Origin: an uncultured Acetatifactor sp.
Lineage (GTDB): Bacteria; Bacillota; Clostridia; Lachnospirales; Lachnospiraceae
Assembly: GCA_910584435.1 (NCBI GenBank)
Contig: CAJUAP010000011.1
Location: forward strand, 5,307-49,740
Direction of reading: 5' to 3'
DNA length: 44,434 nucleotides
Shown: in pieces, positions 31,971 to 39,671 of the stretch
Layout: each line of letters opens with the position of its first letter
Position numbering within the stretch: position 1 is the stretch's first letter
Program-made: the position numbers and the translations under genes
Notes under the pieces: model-generated
Database searches by the model: none
What the model was told of the DNA's origin: nothing
The model's input: only the letters and a program-made list of their open reading frames with translations

Positions 31971-32750
31971 ATGACACAGGGTAAAGTGGAAATCTGCGGA
32001 GTTAATACCTCCAAGCTACCGTTGCTGAAAACAGAAGAAAAGGAAGCTCTTTTTCAACAAATCGAAGCTGGCGACACGAAGGCGAGAGAAACCTATATTG
32101 AAGGGAATCTGCGTCTTGTGCTCAGTGTCATCAAACGGTTTTCTTCCAGCAATGAAAATGTGGATGATCTGTTTCAAATCGGCTGCATTGGACTGATTAA
32201 GGCAATCGATAATTTTGACGCATCCCTGAATGTAAAATTTTCAACCTATGCCGTTCCTATGATTATAGGAGAAATCAGGCGTTTCCTCAGAGACAACAGT
32301 ACCATGCGCGTCTCACGGTCTCTGAAGGATACTGCCTATAAGGCAATCTATGCAAGAGAATCTCTGACCAGAAAAAATCTCAAAGAACCCTCCATCGAAG
32401 AAATCGCCACAGAGATTGGTATTTCCAAGGAGGATATTGCCTATGCGCTGGATGCCATCCAGAATCCCATGAGCCTCTATGAGCCCATTTTTACCGATGG
32501 AGGTGATACGCTCTATGTGATGGATCAAATCAGCGATAAGAAGAACAGGGAGGAGAACTGGGTGGAACAGCTCTCCTTAAGCGAGGCAATGAAACGTCTG
32601 AATGACAGGGAGCATGAAATCATTTCCATGCGCTTTTTCGAGGGCAAGACACAGATGGAGGTTGCCGAGGCCATTGGTATTTCACAGGCACAGGTATCCC
32701 GTCTGGAGAAAAATGCGCTCCGCACCATGCGCACGTATTTGAGCGCCTGA
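31971..32750 (+). CDS. sigG: Forespore sporulation sigma factor G
   Basis: Late forespore sigma factor. The N-terminus KVEICGVNTSKLPLL is diagnostic for SigG. Region 2: NLRLVLSVIKRF, DDLFQIGCIGLIKAIDNF, VKFSTYAVPMIIGEIRRFLRD; region 4: LNDREHEIISMRFFEGKTQ and ISQAQVSRLEK. 259 residues, same as B. subtilis. AAGGAAGG upstream of the ATG. Unlike B. subtilis it is not directly behind sigE but about 2.2 kb away. Confidence 0.96.
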   Translation: MTQGKVEICGVNTSKLPLLKTEEKEALFQQIEAGDTKARETYIEGNLRLVLSVIKRFSSSNENVDDLFQIGCIGLIKAIDNFDASLNVKFSTYAVPMIIGEIRRFLRDNSTMRVSRSLKDTAYKAIYARESLTRKNLKEPSIEEIATEIGISKEDIAYALDAIQNPMSLYEPIFTDGGDTLYVMDQISDKKNREENWVEQLSLSEAMKRLNDREHEIISMRFFEGKTQMEVAEAIGISQAQVSRLEKNALRTMRTYLSA

Positions 32751-32752
32751 AA

Positions 32753-34171
32753 TCAATGCTTTTTGAGAAACCTATGTAAACAGCCAAGATAGAGCAGTCC
32801 GAGCGCCAGCTGGCCGGCCAGAATCCCCCAGAGATAGCCGGTAATTCCAAAACGGGGAATGGCCAGGAACACGAAGCCCAGACGCAGCAGAAGGCTTAAC
32901 ACGTTCATGACGAAAATATGTCCTGCCATGCCAAGGCCCTGGAGGATACTGGACAATGTGGTATCCAGATAGAGGAATGGACACAGGAAGCCCAATGTGG
33001 TAATAAAATATCCTGCCAGCGGGCTGTGGAACAGGGTGGTTCCCATCCATCTGCCCAGGAAAACAAAAATGCCCATGCAGCAGATTCCCATGAAACCGCA
33101 GTATTTGACAGTGCGCAGAGCGGCTTTTTTGACGGACTTGATATCACCCAATGCATAGCTTTCCGAAATCATGGGCAGGAGAAGGACGGCGACAGAATTG
33201 GTCAATGCGTTGGGGAAGAAAATGAAGGGCATTGCCATACCGGTGAGCACACCGTATACACTCAGGGCAGTAGTGCTGTCATAACCGTAGCGCATTAATT
33301 GGGAGGGAATGGATACGGATTCCATACTCTGCAGCAGGTTTAAAATAATACGGTTTGCAGTCAGGGGCAGGGCCATGGCGAGCAGCTTGCCGTATAATAC
33401 ATGAGAGGATTCCTGGCCGGAAGGACATTTCTGCAATATCTGTGCCGTTCTAACCCCCTTTCTCATGGGAACATTTTCATAGGAATTGCGTGAAGGCGCC
33501 TGGCGGGTACGCCCCTGGCTGCCGGTCCATATGCTGTGCCATGGATAAATAGCAAGCACTGCCATAAGCATGGAGAAAAATTCGCCTATGGTGAGGCCCA
33601 GGATGGCTACGCCGATGGTCGGCGTCCTGCCCATGGACAGATTATAGGCGGAAATGATGTATACACTGCCGACTCTTACTATTTGTTCCAAAAGCTGGGA
33701 ACCTGCGGGGATTCCGGCTTTTTTGATTCCGTAAAAATATCCGTTCATGCAGGCATGTACGGCGCTCAACGGTACGGAAAAGGAGAGGATACGCAGCATA
33801 GAGGCAGTACGTATCTCATGCAGCAGATTGACCGCAATAAAATCGGCAGAGAAATATATAACAGCATTACACACCAGGGACAAGGGCAGGGACAGACTTA
33901 ATCCCAGCAGCACAGGGCGGAAGGAAGCTTTCTTTTGAAGGGCAGTCTGTTCCGCTACAAGCTTGGAAATGGCAGTCTGGATTCCTGCCGCAGTCAGTGA
34001 GAAAGACAGAGATAATATGGGGCTTAACAGCTGATAAATTCCCATTTCTTCCTCCCCGAATAACCGGGAGAGGTAGATGCGGTAGAAGAAGCCGATAAGC
34101 CTGCTGATAAAGCCGGTGGCAGTCAGAATAAAGGTGCCTACAATCAGAGGGTGATGTTGTTTTGCTTTCAT
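32753..34171 (-). CDS. spoVB: SpoVB-like lipid flippase (MOP superfamily)
   Basis: Polytopic protein of the oligosaccharidyl-lipid/polysaccharide export family, related to SpoVB and MurJ. HPLIVGTFILTATGFISRLIGFFYRI and RLFGEEEMGIYQLLSP form the typical start; about 12-14 hydrophobic segments; a hydrophilic loop around residues 220-260 (RQAPSRNSYENVPMRKGVRTA) is longer than usual. 472 residues. SpoVB is needed for cortex synthesis in B. subtilis; paralogues exist, so the exact role is uncertain. It ends two bases from the sigG stop (convergent). Confidence 0.85.
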   Translation of the reverse strand: MKAKQHHPLIVGTFILTATGFISRLIGFFYRIYLSRLFGEEEMGIYQLLSPILSLSFSLTAAGIQTAISKLVAEQTALQKKASFRPVLLGLSLSLPLSLVCNAVIYFSADFIAVNLLHEIRTASMLRILSFSVPLSAVHACMNGYFYGIKKAGIPAGSQLLEQIVRVGSVYIISAYNLSMGRTPTIGVAILGLTIGEFFSMLMAVLAIYPWHSIWTGSQGRTRQAPSRNSYENVPMRKGVRTAQILQKCPSGQESSHVLYGKLLAMALPLTANRIILNLLQSMESVSIPSQLMRYGYDSTTALSVYGVLTGMAMPFIFFPNALTNSVAVLLLPMISESYALGDIKSVKKAALRTVKYCGFMGICCMGIFVFLGRWMGTTLFHSPLAGYFITTLGFLCPFLYLDTTLSSILQGLGMAGHIFVMNVLSLLLRLGFVFLAIPRFGITGYLWGILAGQLALGLLYLGCLHRFLKKH

Positions 34172-34222
34172 AAATACTTATGCTTTCATTCTCTTGTTCC
34201 ATATTATATTCCCAAAGAATGG

Positions 34223-34251
34223 TTGACAGAACCGGCAGTACATGATATACT
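34223..34251 (+). promoter_or_regulatory. Strong sigma-A promoter for the cysteine desulfurase gene
   Basis: TTGACA (34223-34228), exactly 17 bases, TATACT (34246-34251) preceded by TGA (extended -10). Transcription should start near 34258, leaving a leader of about 140 bases that contains the heptanucleotide tract. Confidence 0.8.
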
Positions 34252-34323
34252 ATTGTAAAATCCTAGTAAATAAGTATGAAATCAAATAGATGGTTGAAAG
34301 CAATAATAGTAGAAAATACATAT

Positions 34324-34383
34324 AGGAAACAGGAAACAGGAAACAGGAAACAGGAAACAGGAAACAGGAAACAGGAAACAGGA
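34324..34383. repeat. AGGAAAC heptanucleotide tract, eight perfect copies, in the desulfurase leader
   Basis: Eight uninterrupted AGGAAAC units fill 34324-34379 and the next partial unit AGGA (34380-34383) is the start of the ribosome binding site AGGAGAGG (34380-34387). Each unit carries AGGA, so the leader presents a series of Shine-Dalgarno-like words. A frame from ATG 34276 reads through all copies into the desulfurase frame. Pure 7-bp tracts change copy number by slippage. Confidence 0.95.
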
Positions 34384-34395
34384 GAGGTAAGAAGT

Positions 34396-35574
34396 ATGAT
34401 TTATCTGGATAATGCCGCTACTACAAGAACCGCTCCGGAAGTAGTGGAGGCTATGCTGCCGTATTTTACGGAAAATTATGGCAATCCCAGCGCACTGTAT
34501 TCTCTTGGCGCCACAGGCAAGAAGGCTGTGAATGAGGCCAGAAGAAGGATTGCGGGGGTGATAGGGGCGAAGCAGGAGGAAATCTATTTTACATCAGGCG
34601 GTACGGAAGCGGATAACTGGGCTTTGAAGGCAGCGGCGGAGGGCAGCGCTTATAAGGGAAGACATATTATTACCACCAGGATAGAGCACCATGCGATTCT
34701 TAACACATGCAAATACCTTGAAAAAAGAGGGTTTGAAGTGACTTACCTGGATGTGGACGCATACGGGAGGATAGATTTGGCGCAATTGGAGGGGGCTGTC
34801 AGGCCGGACACCATATTGATCAGTGTAATGTTTGCCAATAATGAGATCGGCACCCTGGAGCCCATTGGGGAAATCGGCAGACTGGCTCGCAAAAAGGGGA
34901 TTATGTTCCATACGGATGCAGTACAGGCTTTCGGACAGCTTCCGATACAGGTGGACGAATTGGGTGTGGATCTTCTAAGCGCCAGTGCCCATAAGCTTAA
35001 CGGGCCGAAAGGAATCGGAATGCTGTATGTCCGCAGCGGTGTGAAGATGGGTTCTTTTCTCCATGGGGGCGAACAGGAAAGGAATCGAAGAGCCGGAACG
35101 GAAAATGTTCCGGGCATTGTGGGGTTTGGGGCGGCTGCGGCAAGAGCAATGGATAAAATGGTACAGAAGGCGGCAGTAGAAAGGGAACTTCGGGATTATC
35201 TGATTGGGCGGATTGAGGCGGAGATACCTTATTGCCGTCTCAATGGGCACAGAGAGCAGAGGCTTCCGGGCAATGTAAATTTCTCCTTTTCATTTATTGA
35301 GGGGGAATCACTGCTGATTATGCTGGATATGAAAGGTATCTGCGCTTCCAGCGGTTCTGCATGTGCATCCGGTTCTCTGAACCCTTCCCATGTGCTGCTT
35401 GCCACAGGCTTGAAGCAGGAAGAGGCACATGGCTCTCTGCGCATGACGCTTTCAGAAGAGAATACCAGAGAGGAAATGGATATTGTTGTGGAAGAATTGA
35501 AACAGGCTGTGGCAAGGCTGCGGAATATGTCCCCCCTGTATGAAGATTTTATCAAATCCACCCAGGAATCTTAG
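34396..35574 (+). CDS. Cysteine desulfurase (NifS/IscS family)
   Basis: PLP enzyme that extracts sulfur from cysteine for Fe-S clusters and tRNA thiolation. MIYLDNAATTRTAPEVV is the typical start. His99 (IEHHAIL) stacks on PLP, Lys200 in SASAHKLNGPKG forms the Schiff base, and Cys323 in ASSGSACASGS carries the persulfide. The 392-residue length fits. The start is ATG 34396, eight bases after AGGAGAGG; an in-frame ATG at 34276 would add 40 residues, mainly translated heptanucleotide repeats (RKQETGN), and is rejected as main start. The scaffold gene follows after a 123-bp repeat array, so the pair is probably one operon. Confidence 0.94.
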   Translation: MIYLDNAATTRTAPEVVEAMLPYFTENYGNPSALYSLGATGKKAVNEARRRIAGVIGAKQEEIYFTSGGTEADNWALKAAAEGSAYKGRHIITTRIEHHAILNTCKYLEKRGFEVTYLDVDAYGRIDLAQLEGAVRPDTILISVMFANNEIGTLEPIGEIGRLARKKGIMFHTDAVQAFGQLPIQVDELGVDLLSASAHKLNGPKGIGMLYVRSGVKMGSFLHGGEQERNRRAGTENVPGIVGFGAAAARAMDKMVQKAAVERELRDYLIGRIEAEIPYCRLNGHREQRLPGNVNFSFSFIEGESLLIMLDMKGICASSGSACASGSLNPSHVLLATGLKQEEAHGSLRMTLSEENTREEMDIVVEELKQAVARLRNMSPLYEDFIKSTQES

Positions 35575-35858
35575 TGTACTTTACCCTTTAGTGCTATCGC
35601 GCAGCGATTTATCAGGTGAAGTCACGAAGGTGCACGAGAACAAATTTCAGGAGTGATTTTTCTCATGGAATTTGTTTCTCATAATTTTTGCACCGAGTGT
35701 ACTTTACCCTTTAGTGCTGTCGCGCAGCGATTTATCAGGTGAAGTCACGAAGGTGCACGAGAACAAATTTCAGGAGTGATTTTTCTCATGGAATTTGTTT
35801 CTCATAATTTTTGCACCGAGTGTACTTTACCCTTTAGTGCTATCGCGCAGCGATTTAT
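35575..35858. repeat. 123-bp tandem repeat (2.3 copies) between desulfurase and scaffold genes
   Basis: Copies at 35575-35697 and 35698-35820 and a 38-base partial copy at 35821-35858 differ at one base (A/G in GTGCTATCGC). Each unit contains ATCGC-GCA-GCGAT (35596-35608 in copy 1) and a large nested hairpin: GGTGCA 35629-35634 with TGCACC 35689-35694, and GAGAACAAATTTC 35636-35648 with GGAATTTGTTTCTC 35667-35680. The array fills the whole intergenic region, starting right after the desulfurase stop and ending just before the scaffold ribosome binding site. Confidence 0.95.
35665..35742 (+). other. Possible micro-ORF encoded by the 123-bp repeat
   Basis: ATG at 35665, eleven bases after AGGAG, opens a 25-codon frame ending TGA at 35742 (begins MEFVSHNFCTECTLPF, with a CxxC). 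The next repeat copy has the same ATG at 35788, but because the array ends there its frame runs through the scaffold ribosome binding site and stops inside that gene. Whether either is translated cannot be told from sequence. Confidence 0.35.
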
Positions 35859-35873
35859 AATAGGAGGCTTAAA

Positions 35874-36314
35874 ATGTACAGTGAAAAGGTAATGGATCAT
35901 TTCCAGAATCCCAGGAACGTAGGCGAAATCGAAGATGCCAGTGGTGTGGGAACTGTGGGAAATGCCAAATGCGGCGATATTATGAGGATTTTTCTGGATA
36001 TTGATGAAGAGGGAAGAATCGTAGAGGCAAAATTTAAGACTTTTGGCTGTGGGGCGGCGGTGGCTGCCAGCTCCATGGCAACGGAGCTGATCAAAGGGAA
36101 GACCATCGAGGAAGCTCTGCAGGTGACCAATAAGGCGGTGATGGAGGCATTGGATGGACTTCCTCCGGTGAAGGTACATTGCTCCCTGCTGGCAGAAGAG
36201 GCAATCCATGCGGCACTTTGGGATTATGCCGAGAAACATGGTATTGTCATAAAGGGGCTGAACAAGCCGAAATCGGATATCCATGAGGAAGAGGATGCAT
36301 CCGGCATTCTGTGA
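35874..36314 (+). CDS. Fe-S cluster assembly scaffold (IscU/NifU N-terminal type)
   Basis: Scaffold on which [2Fe-2S] clusters are built from desulfurase sulfur. MYSEKVMDHFQNPRNVGEI is the family start; the three ligand cysteines are Cys33 (NAKCGD, followed by the regulatory Asp35), Cys59 (FGCGAAVAASS) and Cys103 (HCSLLAEEA). The LPPVKxHCS motif that contacts chaperones is present. 146 residues with an acidic tail. AGGAGG seven bases before ATG. Confidence 0.95.
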   Translation: MYSEKVMDHFQNPRNVGEIEDASGVGTVGNAKCGDIMRIFLDIDEEGRIVEAKFKTFGCGAAVAASSMATELIKGKTIEEALQVTNKAVMEALDGLPPVKVHCSLLAEEAIHAALWDYAEKHGIVIKGLNKPKSDIHEEEDASGIL

Positions 36315-36337
36315 GGAATATATATAGGATGAAATGT

Positions 36338-36382
36338 CAATGATAAATTCAGGGCTGGTTATCAGTGCTGAATTTATTATTG
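36338..36382. repeat. AT-rich hairpin after the scaffold gene
   Basis: Arms 36338-36352 and 36368-36382 pair at 14 of 15 positions around a 15-base loop. No T-tract follows, so termination is uncertain; it lies 24 bases after the scaffold stop and may stabilise the 3-prime end of that mRNA. Confidence 0.6.
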
Positions 36383-36484
36383 GAAAAACATTGGGAAAAC
36401 TTTAAAAAGGGATAGATTTCACAGGCAAAATAAGCTATAATTATAAAGAAACCTTTGTGATATTGACAAATTCGGGGGACGCCA

Positions 36485-37585
36485 GTGATACGGAGAAGAT
36501 ACATAAGTACAAGAGCTTTGAAGAGCGGTATGGTGATTGACCAGGCGATTGTAGACAGGACTGGACGTATTTTGATTGCCCGTAAAACGATGCTGGATGA
36601 TTTCCTGATTGAAGCACTGCAGAAGATGGGCATTTCAGGAGTCTATACCAGGGAAGGAGAGGAAGAGCCTGAGGAAGCCGTCGGCGAGGTGGTGCCGGAA
36701 GTCAATGAGAAAATTATAAAGCTGAAGGTTACTGACCGCGCAAGAGTCAACATATCCGAGAGCGTGAAGAAACGTGTTACGGAAGGCGTGAAATATTTGT
36801 ACAGCGACACGGCTTCTGCTGATTTGACCAATACAGCTGCGGCAGTTACAGGGAATCTGCTGGACTCTATTATGGAAAATGATGCGGTGGCATTGAATAT
36901 AGATGCATTAAAAGTCAGTGATGAGTATACGTTTAAGCATAGTGTGGATGTGGCCACCATATCCATGCTGATTGCAAAGAAGAGCGGGCTTCCCGAAGCG
37001 GATATTGAGAAGATTGGCATGGCGGGGCTGCTGCACGACCTGGGGAAATCCAGGATTCCCAATGAAGTGCTGAATAAAGCCGGAAAGCTGACGGAAGATG
37101 AATTCAGCATTATGAAAAGACATTCCCTGTATGGGTATCAGATTTTAAAGGAGAAAAAGGATATCCCTCAAAAGGTACTGCTGGGTGTGCTTCAGCATCA
37201 TGAGAAGATAAACGGGAAAGGCTATCCCATGGGAGTGGCGGGAGAGCAGATTTCCACATATGCAAGAATTCTTTCCATTGCAGATGTCTATGATGCCCTT
37301 GTGACAGAGCGGCCTTATAAAAAAGCCTTTTCCCAGCAGGATGCCATAGAGATGATTATGGCCATGACGGATGAACTGGACATTCAATTTATGAGGAGCT
37401 TTCTCGCCATTATTATACTCTATCCTGTGGACAGCGTGGTTATTTTGAGCAATGGGGAAAAGGCGAAGGTGGTGGAGAACAATCCGCAGTATCCTCTGCG
37501 GCCTAAGGTTGTGGGATTAAAAACAGGGGCTGTCTATGATTTGTCCAATGATATCAAATGTGCCAGCCTGATTATTGAGTCCTGA
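36485..37585 (+). CDS. HD-GYP domain phosphodiesterase
   Basis: Likely cyclic-di-GMP phosphodiesterase. The C-terminal HD-GYP domain has HDLGK (His184-Asp185), RHSLYGYQIL, QHHEKINGKGYP with GYP at 246-248, and SIADVYDALVTERPYKKA. The N-terminal 130 residues form a domain often found with HD-GYP in Firmicutes (MVIDQAIVDRTGRILI), without a transmembrane helix or receiver. 366 residues. GTG start with GGGGG six bases upstream. TATAAT at 36436-36441 may be the promoter -10. Confidence 0.92.
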   Translation: MIRRRYISTRALKSGMVIDQAIVDRTGRILIARKTMLDDFLIEALQKMGISGVYTREGEEEPEEAVGEVVPEVNEKIIKLKVTDRARVNISESVKKRVTEGVKYLYSDTASADLTNTAAAVTGNLLDSIMENDAVALNIDALKVSDEYTFKHSVDVATISMLIAKKSGLPEADIEKIGMAGLLHDLGKSRIPNEVLNKAGKLTEDEFSIMKRHSLYGYQILKEKKDIPQKVLLGVLQHHEKINGKGYPMGVAGEQISTYARILSIADVYDALVTERPYKKAFSQQDAIEMIMAMTDELDIQFMRSFLAIIILYPVDSVVILSNGEKAKVVENNPQYPLRPKVVGLKTGAVYDLSNDIKCASLIIES

Positions 37586-37718
37586 GAGAAAAGAATTGTC
37601 CGCTGCGGGTGCCAGAAGCCTGGGAGAATGGCTGCGGAATTGGAGGCAGTGTCAGGCAGTCTGTGGAAAAACTGAGCCGGAGAACAGATCCGGGGAATTG
37701 GATAAGGAAGCGGGAAAT

Positions 37719-38402
37719 ATGAAATATAAGCTGTTAGTGGTGGAGGATGACAGGGTTATAGCGGAGGAAATGAAGCGGCATTTGGAGAAGTGGGGTTATG
37801 AGGTATTTTGCGTGGAAAATTTTCAAAATGTCCTGGGAGAGTTTGCCATTAGGGAACCTCAATTGGTGTTGATGGACATTGGGCTCCCTTTTTTTAATGG
37901 GTATTATTGGTGCGCTCAGATCAGGCAGGTGTCCCAGGTGCCGATTATTTTCGTATCCTCCGCCGGCGACAATATGAATATTGTCATGGCAGTGAATATG
38001 GGCGGGGATGATTTTGTAACCAAGCCTTTTGAGCTGGAAGTACTGTCTGCCAAGGTGCAGGCCATGCTTCGGAGAACCTATGCCTTTCGGGAACAGACCA
38101 ACGTGATGGAATACGGCGGCATGATACTGGATTTGGCAGATGCTTCTCTGGTGGCGGAAGGGCAGAAGCTGGAGCTGACGAAGAATGAGTTCCGCATCCT
38201 GCAGATTCTGTTTGAAAACGCAGGAAATACAGTGTCCAGAGAGGCGATTATGAAGCGGCTATGGGATAACGACTGCTTTGTAGATGACAATACGCTTACG
38301 GTGAATATGACAAGAATGCGGAGGAAGCTGGAGGCTGTGGGCAGGGGACAGTTAATCCATACGAAGAAGGGGCTGGGGTACTACATTGGAGAAATAAAAT
38401 GA
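37719..38402 (+). CDS. OmpR-family response regulator, BceR-like
   Basis: Receiver with Asp10 and Asp11 (VVEDD), phospho-acceptor Asp53 (VLMDIGLPFFNG) and Lys102 (TKPFE), then a winged-helix DNA-binding domain (LTKNEFRILQIL, DDNTLTVNMTRMRRKL). The stretch SSAGDNMNIVMAVNMGGDDF is typical of the BceR/VraR-like regulators of antimicrobial peptide responses. Start at ATG 37719; an in-frame extension to TTG 37575 overlapping the HD-GYP gene adds 48 unrelated residues. The stop overlaps the kinase ATG by four bases. Confidence 0.93.
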   Translation: MKYKLLVVEDDRVIAEEMKRHLEKWGYEVFCVENFQNVLGEFAIREPQLVLMDIGLPFFNGYYWCAQIRQVSQVPIIFVSSAGDNMNIVMAVNMGGDDFVTKPFELEVLSAKVQAMLRRTYAFREQTNVMEYGGMILDLADASLVAEGQKLELTKNEFRILQILFENAGNTVSREAIMKRLWDNDCFVDDNTLTVNMTRMRRKLEAVGRGQLIHTKKGLGYYIGEIK

Positions 38403-39643
38403 GATTGTGGATTCGATATATAAAAGAACAGAAAACAGTGATGGCGCTCTGGTTCATATCCGTATGCCTGTTTGTGGGTGTCGGGGCATTATATCATCTG
38501 GAAAATCTGAATAAGCTTTTGTATGCTGCACTTTTGACATTGGTGGTCTGGGGGGCAGCAGGTTTTTTGACGGGTATGAAGTATGTGGCAAGAAGCAGGA
38601 GACTGGAGGAAATGTACAGGCATTTTGAGCAGTCGGGGGAGCTTCTGCCGGATGGCTGGAACCAGAAGCAGGCGGACAGGTTAGAAGAGGCAGGAACATA
38701 TGAAGATGCGCAATGGCTGTTTTTGACATGCGTGTATGAAGAAATGTACAAAAATAACCGGAAATGGGAGAAAAAGATTGCGGATTACAAGGACTATTAT
38801 CTCATGTGGACCCATCAGATTAAAACACCGATTTCTGCCCTGAAGCTGCTTTTGGAAGGAAAAGATATTCCTGGCAGGGATGGTTTTCTGATGCGGGAGG
38901 AACTGTTTAAGATTGAGCAGTATGTGGAAATGGTATTGACATTTCAGCGTTTGGACAGTATGGCTTCGGATCTGGTATTGCAGGAATATGATCTGTATGC
39001 GCTGATAAAGCAGGCCGTGAAGAAGTATTCCGTACTTTTTATTAATAAGGGGTTAAGCCTGGAACTGCAGGAAATGCAGGTGAAGATTCTGACGGATGAG
39101 AAGTGGTTTGTTTTCTGCTTAGAGCAGATACTCTCCAATAGTATTAAGTATACGTGGGAGGGTGGGGTCAGCATCCATGTGAGCAGTGAATCATGGGAGT
39201 GTGTGGATGTCATGCATTTCCCTGAAAATACGGCAGGAACAGCAGATACCCATAAGGAGGAAGCTCATGCAGGGGCAGATGGGGCAGGAACCGTAGGGAA
39301 GGGTAAAAGGAATGAGAATATGTCCGGGACAGGCATAGATGCCGGGAAGGGGCCATGCAGGGTCAGGCTGTATATTCAGGATACCGGTATCGGAATTTGT
39401 CCGGAAGATTTGCCCAGGATTTTTGAGAGGGGATTTACCGGCTGCAATGGAAGGAGTGAATTTGACGGAAGTAGTACATTTTGCGGGGGGATGGAGAAGA
39501 AATCTACCGGCATTGGCTTGTACTTGTGCCGACGGATTTTGAATCATTTGGGAATCAGAATGAAAGTAGAAAGCAGGGAGGGAGAAGGCACCAAAGTCAC
39601 TTTGATCTGGGATCAGCGGAATTCCCTGCTGCAGGCAGATTGA
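38399..39643 (+). CDS. BceS-like intramembrane-sensing histidine kinase
   Basis: Two closely spaced transmembrane helices (about 15-32 and 38-55) with almost no extracellular loop, as in BceS kinases. Dimerisation helix with His139 in MWTHQIKTPISALKLL. ATPase motifs: EQILSNSIKYT (N box), DTGIGICPEDLPRIFERGF (G1/F) and STGIGLYLCRRI (G2). Between N and G1 boxes lies an inserted Gly/Ala/Glu-rich stretch of about 55 residues (about 268-318), not seen in typical members. BceS kinases normally neighbour a BceAB transporter; none is present here. Confidence 0.92.
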   Translation: MRLWIRYIKEQKTVMALWFISVCLFVGVGALYHLENLNKLLYAALLTLVVWGAAGFLTGMKYVARSRRLEEMYRHFEQSGELLPDGWNQKQADRLEEAGTYEDAQWLFLTCVYEEMYKNNRKWEKKIADYKDYYLMWTHQIKTPISALKLLLEGKDIPGRDGFLMREELFKIEQYVEMVLTFQRLDSMASDLVLQEYDLYALIKQAVKKYSVLFINKGLSLELQEMQVKILTDEKWFVFCLEQILSNSIKYTWEGGVSIHVSSESWECVDVMHFPENTAGTADTHKEEAHAGADGAGTVGKGKRNENMSGTGIDAGKGPCRVRLYIQDTGIGICPEDLPRIFERGFTGCNGRSEFDGSSTFCGGMEKKSTGIGLYLCRRILNHLGIRMKVESREGEGTKVTLIWDQRNSLLQAD

Positions 39644-39671
39644 TGTCAGAGAGTTTATCACAGGAGATTTT

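Noticed and set aside
34276..34395. N-terminal extension of the cysteine desulfurase from ATG 34276
   Set aside because: It is mostly translated heptanucleotide repeat, lacks a ribosome binding site, and MIYLDNAATT at 34396 matches the family start. Kept only as a possible phase-variable product.
34324..35858. CRISPR array
   Set aside because: The repeats are contiguous and have no unique spacers; no cas genes are present.
37575..37718. 48-residue extension of the response regulator from TTG 37575
   Set aside because: It overlaps the HD-GYP gene and precedes the standard receiver start MKYKLLVVEDD.
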